A stretch of DNA of 19,542 nucleotides from Pseudomonadota bacterium (GTDB taxonomy: Bacteria; Desulfobacterota; Desulfobulbia; Desulfobulbales; Desulfobulbaceae), in NCBI GenBank assembly GCA_009778235.1, contig WRKE01000307.1, positions 1 to 19,542 of the forward strand. The letters are read 5' to 3'. A program made the translations under genes and the position numbers. The notes beneath the pieces are model-generated. The model worked only from the letters and a program-made list of their open reading frames with translations. It was not told the origin of the DNA and did not search any database. Shown here one piece after another: positions 6,707 through 14,197 of the stretch (the stretch's first letter is position 1; the number at the start of each line of letters is the position of its first letter).

Positions 6707-8392
6707 TCATATCATCCGCCCGAGCACTTCATCGACCGCCTTGGCCTGCTGCATCCGGGCCTTGAGAAAAGACTCGCTTAAACGCCCGGCATTGGTGTCG
6801 ATCAGGGTGCAGAGGCCAGTGATCGAAGCGGCATCGGCCATGTCGATCACCCGTTGCAGGTTTTTGGCGAAATCAACAACGATCTTGCTGCTATCGCCGG
6901 TGGTCGACATGATCTCAGCGTAGGTGCGCGGATTCTGGGAATGCACCCGGGACATGGCCAATATGGGATAGAGCGAGGTCAGGGTGCAGTGGCTGGCAAT
7001 GTCTTCGCTGGTGATGCTGTTGTCGTGCAGGGTCATGGCCAGGGCCACCGAGATCAGGGTGGGCAGTTTTTGTCCGATGCCCATCAGCAGATCGTGCTTG
7101 GTGGGGGAATCGTGGTAGATGTCTGCCCCGTGCTTGTAGAGAAAGGCCTCGAATTCGCTGCAGAACAGACCGCTGCGCGGCGTGCGCACCACAATGGCGT
7201 TCTTGTCCTTCATGGTGGCGGCCTGCGGCCCCCAGAGATTGTGCACCAGCATGATCTCGACCTCTTGGTTTGTCGATGCCAGGGCAGCCTGGATGGTCTC
7301 CTCTGACTCGCCGGCAAGCAGGATCAGGGCCTTGCCGGGTTTGATCAGCGGACCGTATTGGCGCACAGTGGCTGAAGTGACGGAAATCGGCACGCAGATC
7401 ACCACCACATCGACCTGCCGGATCATCTCTTCCGGCCGCAACAGGCTAGTGCGGCCGGTGAGCATAACCTCGTAGCCCTCGCTCTCCAGCCGATCAGCAA
7501 ACCATCTGCTCATGGCGCCTGAACCGATGAAGCCAAACGATCTTATATACTTAGTCCGCATGTCAACCCTGGGAAAACTGCCCAGAACCCGAATCATGCC
7601 CTGCTGTTGGATGACCCGTGACTCGATGTGGGCCAGGGCGCTGGCCAGGGTGTCGGTTTGGATGTGCCCTTCGGTCTCGAGATAGATGCGGAGTTTCTGG
7701 GTTTTGATGTCGTTTTCCGTGCGCATGTCGGTGATATTGATGCCGCGCCGGGAAAACTCGCTGAGGATGTCGACCAGGATGCCCACCCGGTCGTCCAGCG
7801 GTTCGGTGATCAAGGTGGTGGCGTCGTAGCCGGTCATGGAGGCAAGATCATGGCCGAGTACCGCAAAACGGGTACGGTTGTGCGGGGCGACCTCACGCTC
7901 GACGATCCGCAGGCCGAGGGCGTTGAGCGTCTCGGCGCTGTCGATCACCGCCTTGTCCTTGGTGGCCCCTTCCCGTCGAATGGTGGCAACGGCCTGTTCG
8001 ATATCCTGGACACTCAACTCGGTGACGCCAGACAGCCGATTTTCGATGAACTCCTCGCACTGGTTGAATGCCTCGCGCGTGCCGACCAGCAGGCGCAGGT
8101 CGGCAACGGTCGTCTCCTCGTCAAACACACCCAAGGACAGGGTGGAATGCAGGATGATGTTATCGACCCAGTATCCGGATTTGATCTGATCGAAAAAACG
8201 GAAATACTGTCTCTTTTCCCCTTCTCGGGTATTATACACCGGCAGCACGGCGTACTCGACCTCGCGGGCGGCAAAGGCGTCAAGCAGCGCCTTGACATGC
8301 GGGTAAAGACGGATTTCCGCCTCGCGATCATACTGGATGGCGGCCTGCCATGACTGGGAATGTTCCGGTCCGAGGGTGGCAATCGTTTTCAT
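6707..8392 (-). CDS. Prephenate dehydratase-like / ACT / prephenate dehydrogenase fusion
   Basis: 561 residues from the ATG at 8392, which follows AGGAA by 9 bases; an upstream in-frame start (8488) lacks a ribosome site and adds 32 unlike residues. Residues 1-185 resemble periplasmic-binding-like prephenate dehydratase: TLGPEHSQSWQAA at the front, PVYNT (51-55) in place of the usual PVENS, and the catalytic TRF at 174-176. Residues about 191-262 are an ACT domain (DDRVGILVDIL...RRGINITDM), but the ESRP Phe-binding motif is not seen. Residues 285-561 are TyrA: a Rossmann GFIGSGAM (287-294), HNLWGP (384-389) replacing HPMFGP but keeping the catalytic His, and KHDLLMGIGQKLP (432-444). It should make 4-hydroxyphenylpyruvate from prephenate, and perhaps phenylpyruvate too. 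No chorismate mutase domain is present. Confidence 0.85.
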   Translation of the reverse strand: MKTIATLGPEHSQSWQAAIQYDREAEIRLYPHVKALLDAFAAREVEYAVLPVYNTREGEKRQYFRFFDQIKSGYWVDNIILHSTLSLGVFDEETTVADLRLLVGTREAFNQCEEFIENRLSGVTELSVQDIEQAVATIRREGATKDKAVIDSAETLNALGLRIVEREVAPHNRTRFAVLGHDLASMTGYDATTLITEPLDDRVGILVDILSEFSRRGINITDMRTENDIKTQKLRIYLETEGHIQTDTLASALAHIESRVIQQQGMIRVLGSFPRVDMRTKYIRSFGFIGSGAMSRWFADRLESEGYEVMLTGRTSLLRPEEMIRQVDVVVICVPISVTSATVRQYGPLIKPGKALILLAGESEETIQAALASTNQEVEIMLVHNLWGPQAATMKDKNAIVVRTPRSGLFCSEFEAFLYKHGADIYHDSPTKHDLLMGIGQKLPTLISVALAMTLHDNSITSEDIASHCTLTSLYPILAMSRVHSQNPRTYAEIMSTTGDSSKIVVDFAKNLQRVIDMADAASITGLCTLIDTNAGRLSESFLKARMQQAKAVDEVLGRMI

Positions 8393-8820
8393 GAGGCAAT
8401 GTTCCTGCAGGATTGTAACGGTCGGCGCTCCGCGGCTTAACCGGTCGCCAAAAACGGCATCGGCAACATGTGCGCCGATGCAGCGCATGGAGATATTTCA
8501 GGAAGGAAAAAGCGCAACGTACAACAAACAAAGTGCTTCTATACAAAACTCAGCATTTTCTTGATGAGATGAGGACGATCTGTACAGATTGTGGGCGCGG
8601 CTCGCCCTCTCGACCCTTCCTTGCGAACGAAACGAAGCAATCCAAGCCCACTTTGCCGGATTGCTACGGAGCAACGCTCCTCGCAATTGCTCTACCCAAC
8701 CGGCGCCAATCACAATGGCTGGCTTTCGTTCATAGCCATAAAAAACAAAAAAAATCCGTAAAATAATCGCCACGAGGTCAATACATTCTCCATGGCTGAT
8801 AGGCAAGATTTTTTTAGTTC
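8393..8820. other. Divergent intergenic region between aromatic gene and helicase
   Basis: 428 bases separating two genes that are read away from each other, so it should hold both promoters. I see no strong matching -35/-10 pair. An AT-rich run near 8739-8770 lies just upstream of the helicase start and is the best place for one. An inverted repeat occupies 8621-8686. Frames of about 100 codons on both strands cross the repeat and show no domain. Confidence 0.45.
8621..8686. repeat. Dispersed-type inverted repeat
   Basis: The left arm starts TTGCGA and ends GCAATCC (8621-8643); the right arm starts GGATTGC (8658) and ends TCGCAA (8686). Both ends of the stem pair perfectly, with a looser middle (AACGAAACGAA against GGAGCAACGC). 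The wording GCGA...CGAAGCAATCC is a widespread intergenic repeat type in bacteria, distinct from but similar in style to the element at 1694-1787. Confidence 0.6.
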
Positions 8821-11799
8821 ATGAAGCAAATGGCAACCAACAAGTCCGCATCGGACCAAGAAAAAGGCACGATCGGGGAATATATCGCCGCCTTGAAGGC
8901 ATCGTCCAAATTTGGCCCGCAGGTCGTGGCCCATCGGTTGGTGGCGGCCACTCCCCCGGTCACGGTGCCGCTCACGCAACTGGACGATCTCCTTGGCCGG
9001 TTGCTGTCCGACCTCGGCCTGCCGGGTCTCTACACCCATCAACAGCAAGCTGTCGCCCAGGTCCTGGCTGGCCGCAACACGGTGGTGGCCACCCCCACGG
9101 CCTCGGGCAAAAGCCTGGTCTATACCCTGCCGGTGCTCCATACCCTGCTCCAGGATCCAACCGCCAAGGCCTTGTATCTTTTCCCCCTCAAGGCCCTGGC
9201 CCAAGATCAGCTCAAAACCGCCAACACCCTTTGGCGGATGTTGCCGGAGGCCACCGGCGACCGTGGACTCGCCGCCATCTATGACGGCGACACCACTGGT
9301 TACCAGCGCAAAAAGATTAGGGAGAGAACACCGCCGGTGCTGATCACCAACCCGGACATGCTCCACCTGGCGATGCTGCCCTACCACGATCGCTGGGGCC
9401 ATTTCTTCAGCAATCTGCGCCATGTGGTCATTGATGAGGTCCACACCTACCGGGGCATTTTCGGCTCGCATGTGGCCTGGGTGCTGCGGCGACTGCGGCG
9501 AATCTGCCGCCTGTACGGCGCTGATCCGGTTTTCATCCTGGCCTCGGCCACCATCGGCAACCCCGGCGAACACGCCCGGCTGCTGCTCGATGCGAAGGTA
9601 GTCGAAGTCACTCGCTCCGGGGCAGGTCATGCCGCCCGCCATGTCCTGCTGCTCAATCCGCTCGATTCGGCGGCCACCAGCGCCACCCAATTGCTGGACG
9701 CCGCGATCAGCCGGGGACTGCGCACCATCGTCTATTGCCAGTCGCGCAAGATGACCGAGCTGATCACCATGTGGACCGGACGGCGACTCAAGGAACACAA
9801 GGAGTTGATCGCCTCCTACCGCTCCGGATTTCTGCCGGAGGAGCGGCGGGGCATCGAGGAAAAACTGGCCGACGGCAGCCTGTTGGGGGTCATTTCCACC
9901 TCGGCCCTGGAATTGGGGATCGATATCGGCAACCTGGACATATGCATCCTGGTCGGCTATCCCGGCTCGATGATGGCCACCTGGCAGCGTGCCGGACGGG
10001 TGGGCCGGGGCGGCCGGGAATCATTGGTGGTGCTCATCGGTCACGAAGACGCCCTGGATCAGCATTTCATGCGCTGCCCCGATGATTTTTTCGCCCGTCC
10101 GGTGGAGCCGGTGACCATGAATCCAGACAATCCCCACATCGCCGGGCCCCAGATGGTTTGTGCCGCCGCCGAGCTACCGCTCACCGCCACCGAGCCCCTG
10201 CTGCAATCCGAACCGATCATCGGCTTGGTCGATCGGTTGACCGGTCCAAGCCAACTGCTCCAATCGGCGGATGGTACCACCTGGTTTTCGCCGCGGACTT
10301 ATCCCCAGCGCCAGGTCAACCTGCGCGGCGGTGGGGTGACGCTGACCATCAGGGAACAACCCCTGCGACTGCCGCTGGGCGAGATCGACGGCATGCGTGC
10401 CCTGCGCGAATGCCACCCCGGCGCCATCTATCTGCACATGGCCCGGACCTACCACATCGACAGCCTGGACCTGGAAGGCAGGGAGGTTCTGGCCACCCCG
10501 GTCACGCCCCCTTATTTCACCAGGGCCCTGGCCGAGAAAAACACCGAGATCGTGGCGGTGCGCGAGAGCCTGCAACTGGGCGCAACCCGCATTCATCGCG
10601 GCTGTCTGCGCGTAACCGAGCGGATCACTGGCTATCACAAAGTCGCCCTGGGCAGCCTGCGGGTTTTCGCCCGTATTCCCCTGGAACTGCCGCCGCAGTG
10701 CTATGAGACCGAAGGGTTCTGGATCGCGATTCCTGCCCGGATCCAGCAAGAAATGGAGAGAGAGCGCCTCCATTTCATGGGCGGCATCCACGCCCTGGAG
10801 CACGCCCTCATCGGCATGATGCCGCTTTTTGTACTGTGCGATCGCAACGACCTCGGGGGCATTTCGCACCCCTGGCATCATCAGGTCGAGGGGCCGGCGG
10901 TCTTTGTCTACGACGGCTATGCCGGCGGCATGGGCCTGACCGCCAGGGCCTTTGGCCACATGGCCTCGTTGCTTGCCCAGACCCACCGGGCCGTGGCCGA
11001 TTGTCCGTGCGATTTCGGCTGCCCTTCCTGCGTCCATTCACCCAAATGCGGTTCCGGCAATCGCCCCATCGATAAACGGGCCTGCCTTTTTCTCATGGAG
11101 CGCCTGACTCTTAATCAATCACGCCCAACACCCGTATCCGCAACCCCGATAAACCGTATCGTTGCTGCGCCCGAGTCAGTCGAGCCCTTGTTTCGCCTGC
11201 CGGAAAACTACGGTGTTTTTGACGTTGAAACACAAAAATCAGCCCAGGAAGTGGGCGGTTGGCACCGGGCTGAGCTGATGCGCATCAGTGTGGCCGTGCT
11301 CTTTGAGGGGGCCACGCAACTGTTCACCGTCTTCACCGAAGATCGTATCGGGGAGTTGATCGAGCGGCTGCACAAGCTCGATCTGGTGGTGGGTTTTAAC
11401 AACAAGCGCTTCGACAACAAGGTGCTGTCGGCCTACACCCGCCGCGATCTCGGCCTGCTGCCGTCGTTTGACCTGCTGGAGGCGATCACCGGGCAATTGG
11501 GCTATCGGCTCAGCCTGGACCGGGTGGCGGAAACCACACTGGGCATCCGCAAGGATGGTGACGGCCTGGCGGCCTTACGCTGGTTCAAACAGGGAGAAAT
11601 GGACAAGCTGGCGGCCTATTGCCGCAAAGATGTGGAAATAACCCGCGACCTTTTTCTGTTCGGGCTCCGGCAGCACCACCTGCTGTTCCGGAACAAGGCG
11701 GGACAGGAGGTGCGGCTGCCGGTTGATTTTGCCGGAGCAATCCGAGCGGTGCTGGCGCGTCAGAAGGCGACGCTCATGGCCAGACGGAACTCTTGCTGA
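8821..11799 (+). CDS. MrfA-like DUF1998 helicase fused to MrfB-like DEDDy exonuclease
   Basis: 992 residues. Helicase core: THQQQAV Q-motif, Walker A TPTASGKS (91-98), Walker B DEVH (205-208), SAT (242-244), motif V STSALELGIDIG, motif VI QRAGRVGR (389-396). A DUF1998 module follows with VYDGYAGGMGL and a four-Cys cluster (C730, C734, C737, C743), presumed to bind metal. The C-terminus (about 797-965) is an RNase H-fold 3'-5' exonuclease: FDVET (D801, E803), GFNNKRFDNKVL (N860, D865) and YCRKD (Y933, D937), i.e. a DEDDy set. In Bacillus subtilis the helicase MrfA (YprA) and exonuclease MrfB (YprB) are separate proteins repairing mitomycin C damage; here they are one chain, so a DNA repair role is inferred. 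The first ATG has a weak ribosome site. The 3' end overlaps the convergent SH3 gene by 26 bases. Confidence 0.9.
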   Translation: MKQMATNKSASDQEKGTIGEYIAALKASSKFGPQVVAHRLVAATPPVTVPLTQLDDLLGRLLSDLGLPGLYTHQQQAVAQVLAGRNTVVATPTASGKSLVYTLPVLHTLLQDPTAKALYLFPLKALAQDQLKTANTLWRMLPEATGDRGLAAIYDGDTTGYQRKKIRERTPPVLITNPDMLHLAMLPYHDRWGHFFSNLRHVVIDEVHTYRGIFGSHVAWVLRRLRRICRLYGADPVFILASATIGNPGEHARLLLDAKVVEVTRSGAGHAARHVLLLNPLDSAATSATQLLDAAISRGLRTIVYCQSRKMTELITMWTGRRLKEHKELIASYRSGFLPEERRGIEEKLADGSLLGVISTSALELGIDIGNLDICILVGYPGSMMATWQRAGRVGRGGRESLVVLIGHEDALDQHFMRCPDDFFARPVEPVTMNPDNPHIAGPQMVCAAAELPLTATEPLLQSEPIIGLVDRLTGPSQLLQSADGTTWFSPRTYPQRQVNLRGGGVTLTIREQPLRLPLGEIDGMRALRECHPGAIYLHMARTYHIDSLDLEGREVLATPVTPPYFTRALAEKNTEIVAVRESLQLGATRIHRGCLRVTERITGYHKVALGSLRVFARIPLELPPQCYETEGFWIAIPARIQQEMERERLHFMGGIHALEHALIGMMPLFVLCDRNDLGGISHPWHHQVEGPAVFVYDGYAGGMGLTARAFGHMASLLAQTHRAVADCPCDFGCPSCVHSPKCGSGNRPIDKRACLFLMERLTLNQSRPTPVSATPINRIVAAPESVEPLFRLPENYGVFDVETQKSAQEVGGWHRAELMRISVAVLFEGATQLFTVFTEDRIGELIERLHKLDLVVGFNNKRFDNKVLSAYTRRDLGLLPSFDLLEAITGQLGYRLSLDRVAETTLGIRKDGDGLAALRWFKQGEMDKLAAYCRKDVEITRDLFLFGLRQHHLLFRNKAGQEVRLPVDFAGAIRAVLARQKATLMARRNSC

Positions 11800-12223
11800 C
11801 CCAGCCGGTCAAGCTGGGATGGGTGACCTTGATCCAGTCCCCCTTTTGTTCCACCTTCTGCAAGATGACCTCCTTGACGCCGTTGCCGACCACCTTTTCT
11901 TTGGCTCCCGGCCCAGCGTAGATCTTGCACTCCTTGGCCTTGACGATGACATAGGGGGTTTTAGCGACCAGCGACTCCTGGATATAGCCTTTGTCACCTT
12001 CGTAGTCGCTCACCTTGTACCACTGCCCCTCCTTGCCGATTACCTCAAGGGGATAGTTGAGTGGCAGTTGAAACAGAATCTCGGCATTGGTGCCCGGAGC
12101 GGAGCGCAGGTTGACCCCGTCCTTGACCACGCTCACGTACTCGGCGGCAACAGCGGCGCTCAGAGTGAACACTGTGGCCAACATCCCGAATGCAAAAATT
12201 TTTCCCAGCGATCGAAGCATCAT
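11774..12223 (-). CDS. Periplasmic protein with two bacterial SH3 domains
   Basis: 149 residues. Residues 1-27 are a typical signal peptide ending SAAVAA-EYV. Two SH3_3-type domains follow: residues about 28-90 (VKDGVNLRSAPGTNAEILFQL...GQWYKVSDYEGDKGYIQESL) and about 92-149 (AKECKIYAGPGAKEKVVGNGV...GDWIKVTHPSLTGWVSKSSV). Such domains usually bind peptidoglycan peptides or partner proteins in the envelope; the second lacks the full NxRxGP signature. AAGGAG precedes two adjacent ATGs; the second (12220) has the better 7-base spacing. The first overlaps the stop of tlyA (ATGA), so translation is probably coupled and the gene is the last of the tol-tlyA cluster. Its placement suggests an envelope accessory role, which is inference. 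Confidence 0.85.
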   Translation of the reverse strand: MMLRSLGKIFAFGMLATVFTLSAAVAAEYVSVVKDGVNLRSAPGTNAEILFQLPLNYPLEVIGKEGQWYKVSDYEGDKGYIQESLVAKTPYVIVKAKECKIYAGPGAKEKVVGNGVKEVILQKVEQKGDWIKVTHPSLTGWVSKSSVWP

Positions 12224-13017
12224 CTTTCTCCTTGTTCCTCTATTTTGCTTGAGCCGTGCCCAGGACCGGCAAGACCGGTCAATAACATAAAAAATTCCTG
12301 ATTTCCCTTTGCCCCCTGGATGGGAGAGGCGACCATGGCCGCGCAGTGCAGACCGAGCGCTTCGCCGAACTGCTGCACCATACCGAGCGCCTGTTGATGC
12401 AAGGCCGGATCGCTGACAATGCCGCCGGGCCCCACGGCCGCGCGTGGCAATTGAAATTGCGGTTTGACCAGGGCAAAAATGCGCGCCTGATCACCAAAGA
12501 GCGGCAACAGGGGGGCAAGAAGCGGTTCAAGGGAAATGAACGAGGCGTCGATCACGGCCAAATCAAGGGGATCGGCAATCTGCTTGCTGGTCAAATGGCG
12601 GGCATTGGTCCGCTCAAGCACCTGAACCCGGTCGTCCTGCCGCAGTTTCCAATCAAGCAGACCGTAGCCGACGTCAACACTGTACACCTTGCGCGCCCCG
12701 CGCTGCAGCAGGCAGTCGGTGAAACCGCCGGTGGAACAGCCGATATCGGCGCACACCCAACCGCGAGGATCAAGACCAACGGCCTCTAAGCCGCCATCGA
12801 GCTTTTCCCCTCCCCTGCTGACAAATCGCCGCCTGGCGGTTTTGAGGGCAATCAGGCTGTCTAAGGCCACGAGTTGGCCGACCTTGTCGCAGATCCTGGT
12901 GTCGACCAACACCAGACCGGCACCTATCAATCGCCGGGCCGCCTCGAGATCGGCGGCCAGTCCCTGCGTCACTAGCAGGGCATCGAGCCGTTTTTTCTGT
13001 ATTCTAACCGCCGACAA
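12220..13017 (-). CDS. tlyA: TlyA family rRNA 2'-O-methyltransferase
   Basis: 265 residues, the usual TlyA length. Residues 9-70 form an S4 RNA-binding domain (KRLDALLVTQGLAADLEAARRLI...VLVD). Residues about 72-245 form an FtsJ/RrmJ methyltransferase: FVSRGGEKLDGGLE with the catalytic Lys, SAM-binding ADIGCSTGGFTDCLL, VIDASFISL with the catalytic Asp, LVKPQF with the second Lys, and GNQEFF with the Glu. TlyA methylates the 2'-OH of cytidines in 16S and often 23S rRNA; the old name hemolysin is misleading. After KPQF the usual Glu is Gln. The start is a TTG (13017) 10 bases after the cpoB stop with no clear ribosome site. No ATG or GTG exists before the S4 domain, so a non-ATG start, probably coupled to cpoB, seems forced. 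Its link with Tol genes is positional only. Confidence 0.92.
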   Translation of the reverse strand: MSAVRIQKKRLDALLVTQGLAADLEAARRLIGAGLVLVDTRICDKVGQLVALDSLIALKTARRRFVSRGGEKLDGGLEAVGLDPRGWVCADIGCSTGGFTDCLLQRGARKVYSVDVGYGLLDWKLRQDDRVQVLERTNARHLTSKQIADPLDLAVIDASFISLEPLLAPLLPLFGDQARIFALVKPQFQLPRAAVGPGGIVSDPALHQQALGMVQQFGEALGLHCAAMVASPIQGAKGNQEFFMLLTGLAGPGHGSSKIEEQGER

Positions 13018-13026
13018 GCGTTACGC

Positions 13027-14103
13027 TTACAGTTTGCCGAGCCGTTCCTTGGCCTGGGAGGCCTCGGAGCTGCCGCCGTAGTCGTTGATCAGCTTTTTGT
13101 AGATGATTTTGGCGGTCTCGTGATCGGTCAGTTTCTCAAAGGACATCCCCTGCTTCAACAGAGCGCCAGGCGCCAGGGGGTCTTTGCCGTGGTTGGAAAT
13201 CACCTTTTGATAATCGAGGATGGCAAGATCGTATTCGCCCTGATTGTACAGACTCTCACCCATGTAATAGAGCGACTTGGCCGCCTGGCTGCCGTTGGGC
13301 TTGGCGGAAAGAGACTGCTCAAACGACTTGTAGGCCTCTTTGTATTTTTTGTCCTTAAACTGGTTCATGCCAATGGCAAAGGGATCAGTGGAAGAGGACG
13401 CTGCTTTTTCAGCCGCGGCTTTTTCGGGCGCCGGCGCAGCGGCAGCGGCTTGCTTGCCCGGGGCGGCGGTCTGTTCCTTGGCCGCTTCCGGTGCGGCCGA
13501 CGGTGCGCTAGCAACCTTGGTCTTCTTGCCGTCCGGATTTATCTTGACCACTCCCGTGGTTCCGGAAGTCTGGGATACGGCGGGAGAAGCAGGCTGAGTG
13601 GCAGCGCTGGCCTGCGCGGCCTTCTGCTTGGCGGCCTCCGCCTTTTGCGCCGCGGCCTGCGCCTTTTTTTCAGCTTCGGTGATCCGCTCCTGCTGGGCCT
13701 TGCTGAAATTTTCGCTGACCATGGCCAGTTTTTCCTCGAGCACCGAGATCTTCTGATTTAACTCACCGATCTTAGCATCCTGGCTGGACTTGGTGTTATC
13801 CACCGAGGTCTGCATCCTGGCGATGCTCTGGTTGACCTGATCGCGAAATTGGGCATTTTGGCTGGCGTTTTCCTCGATGCTTGAGCGGATGCGCTGGGTT
13901 TCGTCCTCGACCTGATCGAGTTTGTTGACCGAACTGGCCTGTCGTTTCTGCATCTGACCGACCGTGTTGGTCCGCACATCCTCGACCCGTTGATTCACCG
14001 CGCGAAGCTGACGTTGCAAGCTCTGGACCTCATCCTGAGTTGCGCATTGGGTCAACAAAAACAGTGAACAGCCGGCAGCCGCGATATGTCTCAAGGTTTT
14101 CAT
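13027..14103 (-). CDS. cpoB: CpoB/YbgF-like Tol-associated coiled-coil TPR protein
   Basis: 358 residues from the ATG at 14103, chosen because GGGAG lies 10 bases upstream; an in-frame TTG nine bases earlier would sit on the ribosome site. The N-terminus has a signal sequence ending LFLLTQC, a possible lipobox with an unusual Gln at -1 (C20). Residues about 22-150 are a long heptad-rich coiled coil, the trimerising part of YbgF. An Ala/Lys/Pro-rich linker runs to about 240. The C-terminus (about 245-358) holds three TPR-like repeats (AIGMNQFKDKKYKEAYKSFE, SLYYMGESLYNQGEYDLAIL, LKQGMSFEKLTDHETAKIIY). CpoB acts in the periplasm to coordinate peptidoglycan synthesis with Tol-Pal constriction. 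Position after tolB supports the call, and pal, normally between them, is missing. It has its own candidate promoter. Confidence 0.9.
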   Translation of the reverse strand: MKTLRHIAAAGCSLFLLTQCATQDEVQSLQRQLRAVNQRVEDVRTNTVGQMQKRQASSVNKLDQVEDETQRIRSSIEENASQNAQFRDQVNQSIARMQTSVDNTKSSQDAKIGELNQKISVLEEKLAMVSENFSKAQQERITEAEKKAQAAAQKAEAAKQKAAQASAATQPASPAVSQTSGTTGVVKINPDGKKTKVASAPSAAPEAAKEQTAAPGKQAAAAAPAPEKAAAEKAASSSTDPFAIGMNQFKDKKYKEAYKSFEQSLSAKPNGSQAAKSLYYMGESLYNQGEYDLAILDYQKVISNHGKDPLAPGALLKQGMSFEKLTDHETAKIIYKKLINDYGGSSEASQAKERLGKL

Positions 14104-14149
14104 TGCAGTCAAGCTCCCTTAATTTCTAATAACAACCGACATACTTACC

Positions 14150-14158
14150 ATTATACCA
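14150..14158 (-). promoter_or_regulatory. Candidate extended -10 promoter for cpoB
   Basis: In the 94-base tolB-cpoB gap the minus strand reads TGGTATAAT, a perfect extended -10 (TGn plus TATAAT), about 46 bases before the cpoB start. No convincing -35 hexamer is present, which extended -10 promoters tolerate. It would let cpoB, tlyA and the SH3 gene be transcribed apart from tolQRAB. Confidence 0.5.
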
Positions 14159-14197
14159 CAATTCCAGATCACCCCATCTCAGCCAGCACCACCTTTA

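Noticed and set aside
7628..8353. 241-codon plus-strand frame
   Set aside because: Antisense to the PheA-TyrA fusion, which has clear family motifs along its whole length.
8710..9798. 362-codon minus-strand frame
   Set aside because: Antisense to the helicase domain; Gly/Gln-rich shadow translation without motifs.
10174..11037. 287-codon minus-strand frame
   Set aside because: Antisense shadow of the helicase/DUF1998 region.
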